This document shows, one piece after another, positions 10,660 through 22,553 of a stretch of 64,000 bases of DNA. The translations under genes and the position numbers were made by a program. Positions within the stretch are counted from its first letter, which is position 1; each line of letters begins with the position of its first letter. The notes beneath the pieces are model-generated. The model was not told the origin of the DNA. It made no database searches and saw nothing but the letters and a program-made list of their open reading frames with translations. Source of the stretch: Epiperipatus broadwayi (lineage: Eukaryota > Onychophora > Udeonychophora > Euonychophora > Peripatidae); NCBI GenBank assembly GCA_028023455.1, contig JAQFVV010012396.1, positions 11,449,296 through 11,513,295 of the forward strand. Direction: 5' to 3'.

Positions 10660-11815
10660 TATTAACAATTAAATATATTTGAAAAGATATAAAATGAAGT
10701 TTGATTTTTTCTAATAACATTCAACCATTTCAACTAGATGATAAAACCAGTCCAAAATTATAACTACAAGTAAAATACTATCATCACAGTTCTTTAGCCA
10801 AACATTAAAAAAAGTTTCAATTTTGTATCAAAATTGTTTACTTAGATTTAGATTGAAAACATTTTTTAAATCTATTCAAATGGATTAAAATCTTGATTGT
10901 TATGAGAAACAGAAATAAATAACATCATGAATTAATAATATCTATTCTGTTTAAAATACTTTCAAATATTAATTATTTTATGGATATATGTACATTAGTT
11001 TTGAAAAATATTTTGTTTTAGGAAAAAAATTTCACAAGCATAAAAATCAAAGAGGAAATGGAGACACAATATGTTGAAATATTTAAAATATAATCTTGTG
11101 CTAACAAATAACCTATCATTATGTCTGATGTGTAAAAATTTATTTTTAAATGAAACCTTCCAGATTATTTGAACACATGCAATAAATTCACTAGAAAAAA
11201 TTGATAATGTCAATCTTTTTCAAAGTTTTCCATATCAAATTTAAAAAAACACCCAAAATTACCTTTTTTTTTTCATTGCATGTCATAACAAAACAATAAG
11301 GGAATACCAAATTCATGCAATGCTCTAATGTTGACTATTAACATTAGTTCTCAAAATTATCGCCAGAACCTTAATAAACAAATTCAATAATCTATACATA
11401 CAGAGCTGTATACTTGTTAAAATGTTTACAATGCAAATCAACAATCATAAGATTACTAATAAAATAGTAACTATAATTAAATTACTTCTTTATATACACT
11501 TTAAGTATCAGATCATTGTTTATTTTTTAATAAATCATTTATAATTTATAAAAGAAATTATTTCTTAATTATTATTTTTTTAAAAATCATGAAAGTGTGA
11601 AGACACTTCCTAAAGCAAAATCCTTATTACATAAAACAAAATATCACATCACTTTATGTGATTACATTCGAAATATGTTTTTGGAACAATAACTTATTCC
11701 ATTTACTTCAGAGCTATCTACTGTGAGTTTGATTAATCATTTAATACTAGTGCTAATATTATTATGCCCACATTCAAGACTTTTTTATATACAAGCAAAA
11801 TGGCTTAAATTCGAA
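10660..11815. other. AT-rich sequence without recognised genes
   Basis: There are short chance frames only, including one of 72 codons at 10995-11213 on the minus strand that matches nothing. No repeats are seen. Confidence 0.4.
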
Positions 11816-11819
11816 ACTA

Positions 11820-12052
11820 TAGACCCCCCCCCCCAATTTTAAACTATCTTGATAGCACAACAGTTAAACATGCTGATGGATGTGAAGCTGTAGAAGACCC
11901 CCAATCAGAGATCAGTTTCTGCTACTAGCGTCCTCAATGAAGTGCTGAATATTCAATCATTAGATTAAAAATATTCAGGACAAGCCCAGGACTTTATCTA
12001 ATGTATAACTTACTATTAAGTAAGAAAATCTGAAATTTTCAGACATCCATAT
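11820..12052 (-). repeat. diverged third unit of the family A ribozyme repeat
   Basis: The poly(C) tract, hammerhead-like segment and following sequence lie in the same order as in the 10-kb unit. The shared block GAAAATCTGAAATTTTCAGA occurs at 10277 and at 12027. On the minus strand at about 11900-11945 the order TTGAGGA-C-GCT/AGC stem-GAAAC is readable, but CTGANGA has lost its first C and the NUH site is not clear. It is probably an inactive, older member of the same family or a related one. Confidence 0.55.
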
Positions 12053-13000
12053 GTGAAACTGCATAACATTCAGAGTTTCTCATAAAAAAGGGTCATCTAG
12101 TTTCTTAATTACTCAAGATTGCATTAAATGACTCTGGAATAGAACAAATAGAGTGAACAATTGTTTGTGAAAGCTCATGTGAATTTCGTTAATAACCATA
12201 ATAAATCTTTCACAGGCAAGATATACAGTGATTGTTAGTAAAATATACATTGAACTAAGAGGGAAAATATGAGTACTTTTTGTGAATTCCTATATGAATA
12301 ATTACATTCAGCCAGTGTAATCTGATATTACAGAATACAGCAAATTTATAAAATATATAAATAAATAAAAAACACTCAAGAAGTCTAATTTTTAAATTTT
12401 AGTAAATTCAGTCTACTTTTTTCAATCTGTAAGAATTAATTTGTGCTGTAAAAATTTATTATAGGGAAAAAAAAAGTATCATGAGGAAAGCATACAATTG
12501 TCCTATTGTGTCATATTTGATTATTTATGAGAGAATAATAAACAATGTGGAAAGTTGAAATATAGACATACAGTTTAAAGGAGAAATAAAATCTAACAGA
12601 AAAAAGATCAAAAATTTATATATAAGCAAAAGAAAAAAGTTGCATAAATATCATTTACCTTAAATAAAATTATTTAAAAGCCATATACAAAATTCAGATG
12701 AAAAACTATATGAACAAAATTTATTAAGAGTTTCCTCAAATTTCACAACATATAACCTCCAAAAGAATTATAGAGTGACTTGCAAAAACTGTATTATATT
12801 TCTTTTAAATAAAATTATTCCTCAAGTTAAATACGAAATGAAAAATTAATAACTTTTTCTTAACTTGAGGTAGGAAATAAAAAAGGAACAGGAGAAATAA
12901 GACAATTATTATTACTGAAAATATTGTTTTTATTTTCAAAAAAATTACAAAATCAAATAATTACTGTTTCCAAAATATTACTAACAGGATGAGATTGTGT
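12053..13000. other. AT-rich sequence without recognised genes
   Basis: Nothing beyond homopolymer and AT tracts is visible. No open frame is worth calling. Confidence 0.4.
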
Positions 13001-13054
13001 ACTGTTTGTTATTGTTTGCAATAATAGTGTTGAATATACTAATTATTTGCTCAC

Positions 13055-13135
13055 TGAAGTTATGCATGTTAGGTTCAGATACTATTAGGATGGGTGACCA
13101 CCTAAGTACCTGAGAACCATAGGTATAGCGATAAT
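13055..13135 (+). repeat. 5S rRNA-derived sequence (SINE3-like fragment)
   Basis: GTTATGCATGTTAGG followed by AGGATGGGTGACCACC and a GAGAACCATAGGT end follows the 3' two thirds of 5S rRNA. The intermediate element and C box are best kept: GGATGGGTGACC is identical to the general 5S sequence. The 5' third of 5S is not recognisable, and an AATAATAA tail follows. A 5S pseudogene is the alternative, but the internal-promoter region retained with a simple tail fits a 5S-derived SINE (SINE3 class). Confidence 0.65.
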
Positions 13136-13852
13136 AATAATTCAAGATAAGGCAACAATCAGTAGGAACTGATTTATAATCTTTTTTGAAAACTGGTTAG
13201 AATTCTAGCAATTTTCCAATCAACTGTTTTCAGAATAAAAATTGAAATTCTATGAAAGCAGAATTTTGGGTAGTTGATTAAAAAGAATGTGATAATTAAG
13301 AATGTAAAAGGGTAAATATATATATATAAGAAAAATTAAATAGAAAAATATGACTAAAAAGACAGATTTTTCAACAGTCTGTTAATTTTTCCTCTTAAAA
13401 ACAGATTCAATAAACAAAACAATAAATAAACAGTACTTGGACATTTCTAAAAACCATGTGAATATATATCACAACTCTTTATCAAATTTTGTTTTAGAAG
13501 GTTCACTATAAAACAATGAAATCTTTATAATTCTTGAAAATAAAATAAAATATATTAGTTCTAAATTATAGCAACATCAAAATGAATACTTATTCCTAAA
13601 AAGACAAAGGGTATTGAATTTGAATTTATTTGAATTAATATATTTAGAAAAATGAATTACATTTCTTTATGCCAGCATTTCCCAAACTTTTCATACGACT
13701 TCACAAATCCTGAAATTTTAATGGAACACTATAGTTATTTTACAGGATAGTAAGATATTAATAATAAATAAATTAAGCAATTCTAAATATATAATTCTCT
13801 TTTCTTTCATTGTTTTAATTCTTATAAAGTCATTATAATGGAGTATTACAAA

Positions 13853-14265
13853 AAGTAAAAGTTGAAATATAAGACTTTTATAATGCACTAAGCATATTTT
13901 TGGCAGATCTCTGCCAGAATCATGGCTCAATATGTAAATGTGGCATTTAAATGTCCTTTTTTTTTTTACAATAAAATGCATGAATCTTTTCTGTTGGTTG
14001 CATTTGGATTCTTTGCAATTGTTCAAATCTCCTTATATTTTGCTTTTCTATCATCTCTTTCAGCAATATTCTTCCATTGTCGAAAAAATGGAACATTTAA
14101 ATGCTGCATTTACACATTAAGCCTTATTTACATCATAAATTGCATCCATATATAGATATAATTTTTAACTGCTAAATTAATAAAGCATTATGATTCTGTC
14201 AGAGATCTACTGAAATCATGCTTAATGTATTATAAAAGTCTTGAATTTCAACTTTTATCTTTTCA
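13853..14265. repeat. inverted repeat, arms about 75 bp
   Basis: AAAAGTTGAAAT...GACTTTTATAATG, an AAGCAT block and a CAGATCTCTG block on the left reappear inverted on the right (CAGAGATCT, ATGCTTAAT, TATTATAAAAGTC). The spacer is about 260 bp. It probably represents a foldback or MITE insertion within the hAT relic. Confidence 0.6.
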
Positions 14266-14390
14266 TAATACTTGATTACGAGTTTATAAAAAAATTAAGC
14301 AAGTAAATATAAGAGTTTAAAAAACACAACAATTTTTTTATTTTCAAATTTTATTTATGTAAAACAAAGGACATGAAAATAGTAAATAAA

Positions 14391-15170
<780 letters not shown>

Positions 15171-15799
15171 GGATAATATTTAAATTCTAATATTAGTCAA
15201 AACTGTAATAGAAACAAAACAATTGTGTTATATAAAAGACTATAATTGTAATAAAAATGATTTGATAAAATGTTAAGTAACAAAAATTAAAGATTTCAAA
15301 ATAAATATGATTGCATTATATAAATCAAATGCATAATAGTTGAAAGTTAAAATTCCAAAATTAATACTTAAAGTAAATATAATAAGAAATAATTATAATT
15401 ATTATATAAAAAAATTGTAATAATAAATTTTCAGTCACAAAATTTATGCAAATTAAGTCAAATATATTAGAATAAAATTGTCTAATATTATAGTGATGTA
15501 TTTAATAAACAAGTATTGTCATAAAAATATCTATTAATCTGGAGAAGCTGGCAATTGCTTAATTTGGCAAATTGCTAACAATTGTTGATGTTGTGAACTT
15601 GGCCATGCACAGATCACTCCACCAGTATGCTTCACCATGTTCAAACATGTCACAAATTGATGCAAGATTTAAAATCATATGAGGCTTATATTAATTTTCA
15701 TAATTTTTCATAGAATATTTATTGTATTTCCATGGATCACAATGTTACATGAAACACATCTTGAGAAATTTTTGAGACACATGCATATAAACACACTTT

Positions 15800-18700
15800 A
15801 CTAAACTAAGTTTTTGATATGGATATTAATCTATTGATAGAACTAGAAATAAATAGTATCACATCCATCAACACAACATTGATAGTAGGAATTCGATGTT
15901 TGATATTTTTATACTTGAAACAATGGAAAAAATCAATAGAAGTTAAAAACTATTCCATTTAATGAAATTCAAATGCTAAGTATGTCTAAAAGCAGTATTT
16001 CTAAATATTTTAGTATAAAAAATCAGAATATATAATTAGAACGAATTTCAATGCAGCTAATAAGAACAAAAGATTGAAATATGTGTTGAATGCATAATAT
16101 AATAGGAATATGGACTGTGAACTAATTTTAAGCAGGCTCTACCCCCAAAAAAAGTTATAAAGATCTAAATAATAATAAGCTAAATACCAAATAATGAGTT
16201 TTATTATTAGTGATGTACGCTTGCAATTATCTACTACATGTTTAATATCTTATGTTTATGATTGTTTTATTAAATATACTTATTTCAAATAGAAATCATG
16301 CAAAATTATAAAGATAATACAAAATTATGACAAAAATAACAGTTTTTACTAGAAAACAAATTTTAAAAGACAAAAACAATATTTCTATAAAACTTGCTCA
16401 ATATCCAATATACTTGAAAATAAGTTGAAAAACATATACTAGTTAAATATGAAACAATAATTTAGCATTTGAAAATCTGTCTGATGAGCTAGGCTAACTG
16501 ACAAGATTACTTCAGTTACTATATAGAGTCATTTATATTTTTTCAAGTATCTGTAACTATATGTTTGAAGGTATAATATAATATGTTTTAAAAATATATA
16601 TATAAGATTTATTCGTGAGTAATAAAATATTGAAATCTTGAGAAGAAAAATAAGACTATACATATGTGTGTAGATAGAAAACTTCCAAACTTTATGTATG
16701 ATGAGTGCATATTAGAAATGTGATGCTTATAAATAAAGTGACTTAATATAATATACAAATATACTATTAATGATTTTATGAGTAAAAACATTACATTTCT
16801 TAATAAAAAGCTGATACAAATATTAAATATTTTTAATATTCTGTTTTCTAACATATTCATGAAATTTCATTATCAGTCAGCATTAATTTTGCTTAAATTC
16901 TAAGACAGCTGAAGTTTATATGGTCTCCACTTGTGATTCTTAAGAATATGATGGATGCAGTTTTTGTCACTTCCTGTTTTGGCAGGCAATTAACAAAAAA
17001 ATTTTGGGATTCCTCTACAATAATAAAAACACCAGTCACTGTTTAGATCCACCATTGCGTAATTCATCATATATGGACTCTTTTTTTTTTAATTTTGCAA
17101 CATGCCTACTATTACAATTCTCTTTTATTAGTTCATGATTTAAATATAATCTGTTAAATTTTTAAGACCTTTTCTTGACTTTAATTTTATAAGGGTGGAA
17201 TTATTTAGATTTATTTTTTCTTATTCAGATAAATTGAATTATGATTTTGAAGATGAAATTGGCTCAAAAAGGGTTAGTATTATCTTGATAACAAAATTAA
17301 AAATAACTTTATTATATAAAAGTGCTATACCAGGAGTTACTTCCATTGTGGTTTAAGCCAAAAAAAAAACAATTTTAATTGTCTACTTTTCACTACTCCA
17401 AATGAAAGTTCATGACCTTGAAAAAAAACTTTGCGAAGGAATAAAATATTCAAAATTGTAGGTAGCCTCATAATGGAATATAACTGAGATATAATTAATG
17501 AAAAAAATTTTTAAAGAAATTAAAATAGCTTAATATGCATGAAAGAAAAATGTATTAACTATAGTAGATATCAACAAAAAAAATTCAAAAATAAAATGTC
17601 CCTAAACTGCTGAAAATTTATATAGAAAGAGAAAATCGTAATTTTAATAGCAGGATATTGTGTTTTGCAGTTTTGTTCTTTGTTAGAGCTCTCAGTATAA
17701 TCAGATTTATTGCCATCTGTAACCTTAACAAAATAGAAGAGGTCATTAGGCAAATCAATATAAAAACTTTTGTACTTCTGTTAAACATAAAATAAGTAAT
17801 TAGTGTGTGTATGTATATATTAATACATTTTCTATATTGAAAAAAATATATAATCTTTTAATAATATATTATTTTTAAATGTTGACAAGTTAATCATTCT
17901 TCTGGTGATCATATGAATATCATTTCTTGAGACTGACCTATTATTATCTGTTTGATTTTTCAAGCTGATCAAAGTCACACATTTTATTGTGATGGATTCC
18001 TTTAATTTCTCTGATAGTAATTTTCTTTCATTACTACCCTTTCCAAACATTATATAGTTTGACAGTAATATCCATGTCAATTAATTTAAAATTTTTATAT
18101 AGCAAGATTTCTGGTAATAGTGTGAACATTGTATAATATATATTTTTAACTCTGATAAATGTAGTCCATACATTTTCAAAATGAATATGCAAATCTATAA
18201 TACAATTTAATTTAAAAATTATATACAAATAAAGCATCAGCAAAATTAATTAATAAAAAAAGTGAAATAATACAATTGTGAAAACAATCAAGTAATAAAT
18301 TAAAAGAATACATTTGCATATTTTACTCACTTAAAATTAATTCACATATACATAGACACACATACACACACAAAATAAAATTATTTTAAAATGCATTCAT
18401 ACTGCAAAGCATATAAAAAAAATAATACATATAAAATGAATGTTAGCAAAGAAATCAGTTAGTACTGACTTAAGGCTTTTTTATAGTTTTTTTTTTTTAA
18501 CGTTTTAAAAAGAATAGTCTTATACTCTAGTTTTTTTTTTTTTAATACTTCCTTTTAAATGTTCTGTTTTTTGAAATAAAATAAAGTCAATCAAAGCATA
18601 CATTTTCCATAGGCATTTAAAATTAATCTTGGATTAGACATTGACGTTCGAGTTCAAAAATCTCTATAAGAAATCTACATAGTGAATGGTGAGTTAGTAC

Positions 18701-18900
18701 ACTTTAGGGTCTAGCAATGCATATTCACAGGCTATAACAACAAATGATCCTTTGGTCTCATATTTCTAAGAAGAGCAATTTTTTCTTCAGAATCTATAGT
18801 AAACAAGTGAAATTTTTTTTTTAGTCACATTAAAAGCTCACAAAAGTTTAGAAATTTTTTATTAGAATAATTCCTGAATAGCAGTTATTTAATTAGTAGC
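15800..18900. other. AT-rich sequence without recognised genes
   Basis: There are several chance frames of 60 to 83 codons on the minus strand, rich in Ile, Phe, Asn and Lys, as expected from composition. A slightly GC-richer patch at 16890-17080 may be an unrecognised repeat. I see no gene. Confidence 0.4.
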
Positions 18901-19478
18901 CGGCTAGTTTGTTGGAGTCTGTTTTGACAGGAATTCAATTATACCATCAAATTTTAAAGGATCTGAAAACATAGTTACATCCATTTCTAAGTCACCACAC
19001 AATTCAGCCAATACTTTTAGCAAGTGTAAACTTAATAGTAGATGAATCTATGAAAGAAGATCTAAAGCAACTGGCTAGCAAACAGCAAGATAAACATCAA
19101 CAAATTACTCATATTTTAGAGAATCCATATGGTGAGCTAGTTAAACAACACTATAAATTAAAAAATGCCATTTTGAAACAAGAATGGAAAGGGAGCACAG
19201 AAAGCAGTGACTCTATTTATGATGCATGGGCCTCTTATTCAGTATTTCTTGTCTACATGGTCATTATGGATACCCAAAACAAAACATTTAATCAAAAATT
19301 GATTTTACTGGCCACTTATACATGGCAGTATTCTTTTAGTTTTAAATAATTGTAATATATTCCAAAGGACTAAACCAGCCAACAGAACCTATAGGGGTCC
19401 CTTATAACCAATTACATCAAAAAAACTCTAAAGAAATGATGGCCATTGATTTCTATGAACCATTGCCACCCTTTATAC

Positions 19479-20962
19479 CAGGGGTGGCCAAATGTTTAGA
19501 TGTTGGAAGTGACTTTTTTGGTGAAAGTGTATCGGAGGGTGACTACATTTTTTTCAGGACTTCAAACTGGAAACCGCAAATATTTTGCATGATCTATTGA
19601 CCATTTTAGGTCATATTTTCACTATTTAAGCTTATTTTATTATAAATTGGTAGCTCTACTGGTATTTAAATTTTAATTCCCGAAAAAATCCGCTATTGGC
19701 AGTATTTTTTGCAAAAAAATCTTATTTTGGTTGTGATCTCTTGTATATAATCTCACCTCTTTTCCCTTATAAAATGCTGCAAAGCACTGTCAACTATGGA
19801 TACTGTTCTCCAGGCATTTCTAACTACCAAAGTCAGAAATCAAACCCAAATGTTTTATGTTTTCATAAAAGATTTTGAACCTGAATAAATATATTTCTTG
19901 TAATTTTTTACATTCACAGTTAAGTTTTTATATTAATTTACCTAAATATAAAGTTTGATTTTAAAATTTTTAAATTTTACAAGAAGAATAATCAAGGAAA
20001 AGTGAATAGTGCTGGACTGCTATTTAAGACAAATGAATAATGTTGTCTACTAATGCTTTTGTAATAGATTTTAAACATAAATAAATATATTTCTCATAAT
20101 TTTTTACATTCATAATTAAGTTTTTACATTACTTTACTTAAATATAAACTTTGATTTGAAAATTTTTTAATTTTACAGAAAAAAATAAGACAAAGTAAAT
20201 AGTATTTGATGCTATTCAAAACAAGTGAATCGTTGACTGCTAGCAAAATGCAACTATTTTTCATAAATATTTATAAATTTTATGATTACTTTTTATACTA
20301 TATTGACTAATAATGTGGCTAGATTTAGATTTTTATTTAAACTATTTAATTTTAGACAAAGAAAGAACAACAGAAGTGAATAATTAATTATTGTAATTTC
20401 TAAGACACAAGAAATCATGGGTGTTTTCATGTAATGATTGGTTGAAATATAATTTCTTTGTTTTATTGCAGGCTATTTTTCATTTTTTTCTTCAATTATT
20501 AATATTATTTTAAATTTTTTGTTATATTTAACCAATTTGAATGTAAAATAATTCAATTTGTAGAAGTTAAATTAAAACAATTCTGATTATTGTACTTTAA
20601 TATATTGCAGAAAGGAAACTGGTTAGATCCATACTTAACAAATCAAATCACTCAAATTTTTACTCAATCTGGTCAATAGGAAAATTCATCAGACAAAAGG
20701 TTAAATTATCTCAGCTCCTTCTAGTATTCTAATTTGCCCATGTCGCTTTATAAAATATTTATTAAATTACAAATTTTAAATTACCTAGAAACAATTTTTT
20801 TCTAAAGCTGGCCCTGAATTTTAAAAGAAATTCCAAGAAAATTATTGTTTTAGAATTACATTAAAATAAATTAGATGCAAATTTTACAAAAAAAAAGAAG
20901 AAATTACGCACTTGACTTCCAGAGACCTGGTGGTCAACTGGTCAATGTCTTCAACATCCCTG
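19479..20962. mobile_element. non-autonomous hAT-like insertion inside the gypsy relic
   Basis: The element begins CAGGGGTGGCCAAATG and ends ...CAACATCCCTG, giving short hAT-type inverted ends (CAGGGGTG/CAGGGATG). It is flanked by CTTTATAC on the left and CTTTAGAC on the right, an 8-bp target duplication with one mismatch, the length typical of hAT. Removing it brings the two halves of the gypsy integrase together (LPPFIP... to ...YLVV). No transposase is readable inside. The interior holds diverged 190-bp tandem repeats. Orientation cannot be assigned. Confidence 0.75.
19874..20250 (+). repeat. two diverged tandem copies of about 190 bp
   Basis: GAACCTGAATAAATATATTTCT... and, about 190 bp later, TAAACATAAATAAATATATTTCT... 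share a TTTTTTACATTCA block, an ATATAAA(G/C)TTTGATTT block and an A(A/G)TGAAT block. A third, weaker copy may follow to about 20390. They lie inside the hAT-like insertion. Confidence 0.65.
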
Positions 20963-21876
20963 CTTTAGACAAATGAAATATTTGGTGGTGCTTTATATTT
21001 TGTTCTCAAAATTTGTATTAGCCTACCCTATGCCGCAGATAACTATCCACCATACCATCAACACTTTAGAATCTCAGTATTATGCAATTATGGGGAAGCT
21101 TCAGATGATCATATCTGACCATGGTCATCCCATTTGTATCTGAGGAATAGAATAAATGGATAATAAAGCCAAATATAAGCATGTTTTAACTTCCATTAGA
21201 AATCCTCAATCCAAATTATGCAAGTATCTCATGCATGAATTAGGTCATCTATTCCAATGAAGTTGGGTGAACAGGTAAATAGTTAATTATATAAATTGAT
21301 CCATGAATGAGTCTATGGGGTTTGCACCTGTGATATTGCATTTGGCAGACACAGTCCAAAGCTGTTTAAGATAGAACTTCCAGTGACTCAAGAGGAGACC
21401 ATAGATAACCCATCAAAGATTAATGCAGACAGGCAAGAAGAGAAGTAAAAGAGCAAAGAGTTCTATGCACAAATTTCAGGTAGGGAACCAGGTATAAATT
21501 AAAACCTACAATTTTACTACTCCTGAGAAGTTTACATACAAGAAATTTCTAAACTTGCATGATGGTCCTTATACTCTTGATGGACAACAAGGCAATGCTT
21601 TTTGGACTACAATTGATATGGTATAAGAAGGTCATATAATTCTCAAATATTAAAGCTATTCAAATCATAAAAGTAAGAACTGAATGGTACAGTTGTAGTC
21701 ATAAGATTCAGGTAAGTCATGAGTTGTAAGTTGATGCCTATGCTAGGTTTGAGAAGTGTATTTACTTGACATGAATGGTGATACTTTATAATGAAACCAC
21801 ACCTTTTGTTTTTATGGCAAATAATCTCTTAATTTATTATAGGTGGTTACCCAATAGAGGCAGTTATAATCCTATC

Positions 21877-22150
21877 TGTATAATCCAGTCAGGATTTGGT
21901 CTATGTTTTTTATTCTTAATTATCATCAAGAAGTTATAAGGCTATACCTGTGGCATGGTCCCAGTGTAAGTGTAAAGGTTGAATATATTCCCTAGCTTCT
22001 AGTATATTGTGATATTTTTACATCCCAGTCAATGACTTGGCCTATTTTTTTATTACTAGTAAGTATAGAAGTTATAAGGTTACACTTGTGTCATAGACCC
22101 AGTGTAAGTGTGAGTATTGAAGATATCCCCTAACTTTTAGTGTGTTCATG
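21877..22150 (+). repeat. diverged tandem repeat, about 130 bp x 2
   Basis: Both copies contain AGAAGTTATAAGG, then CCCAGTGTAAGTGT, then CCCCTA- or CCCTAGC-type sequence ending in TAGT(A/G)TATTG or TAGTGTGTTC. They follow the gypsy relic, so they may be remains of its 3' untranslated region or LTR. This is not proven. Confidence 0.65.
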
Positions 22151-22170
22151 TTCAGGTATTACTTTGTTAT

Positions 22171-22228
22171 ATCTCAGCATTGGTATCTGGCATGAGCATT
22201 ATATCTCAGCATTGGTATCTGGCAGATA
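22171..22228 (+). repeat. 29-bp tandem duplication
   Basis: ATATCTCAGCATTGGTATC followed by TGGCA occurs twice in direct succession with no visible change over that core. Recent local duplication. Confidence 0.85.
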
Positions 22229-22553
22229 GCTCAAATGGACATTATTTTGTGATTATGCATGGAGTTAATCAGGGTAAACAAAGTCAGGCAATAGCAGAAA
22301 TTGAATGGTATAGCATTTATGATTAAAATTCCCATATTTAGTTTATTTGTTAAATCTGGAAGAAATTATGAATGATAAAAGAAAAAAACTCCCTATCTCT
22401 AGAATAAAATGTAGAAAAGATGAAATGAGAAATAAAAATAGATTTTTATGGTCTCATTTTTTTTAAATGTATGTGGGGGTATATAATGGTCAACTACCAT
22501 AGCAAGCATGTACTCAATTCTAAAAAATTATTTAGTTGTTTTAGATTTAAAAT

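Larger units (their letters stand above)
18950..21670 (+). pseudogene. Ty3/gypsy pol relic, integrase region, split by an insertion
   Basis: The frame at 19050-19349, after a change of frame, leads into NCNIFQRTK, the end of the integrase HHCC zinc domain (C..CQR.K). Then come KEMMAIDFYEPLPP (integrase core, W..+.iDFyGPLP in the family) and, beyond the 19479-20962 insertion, YLVVLYILFSKFV, AYPM and IISDHG (core motif ..l...SDHG.F). Downstream at 21310-21560 ESMGFAPVILHLAD and a KFLNLHDGPYTLD-like stretch match the C-terminal linker (tPf.l.yG...; G.p...Kl...w.GPy.v). Stops and frameshifts are frequent. Reverse transcriptase and clear LTRs are not found, so this is a 5'-incomplete relic. Confidence 0.7.

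Noticed and set aside
13055-13135. Functional 5S rRNA gene
   Set aside because: The 5' third is missing and the A-box region has diverged; only a derived fragment remains.
13922-14155. Overlapping 60- to 77-codon plus-strand frames as a gene
   Set aside because: They lie inside an inverted repeat within the hAT relic and are overlapping chance frames.
16480-16515. CTGATGA at 16484 as a hammerhead core
   Set aside because: No paired helix II and no GAAA follows.
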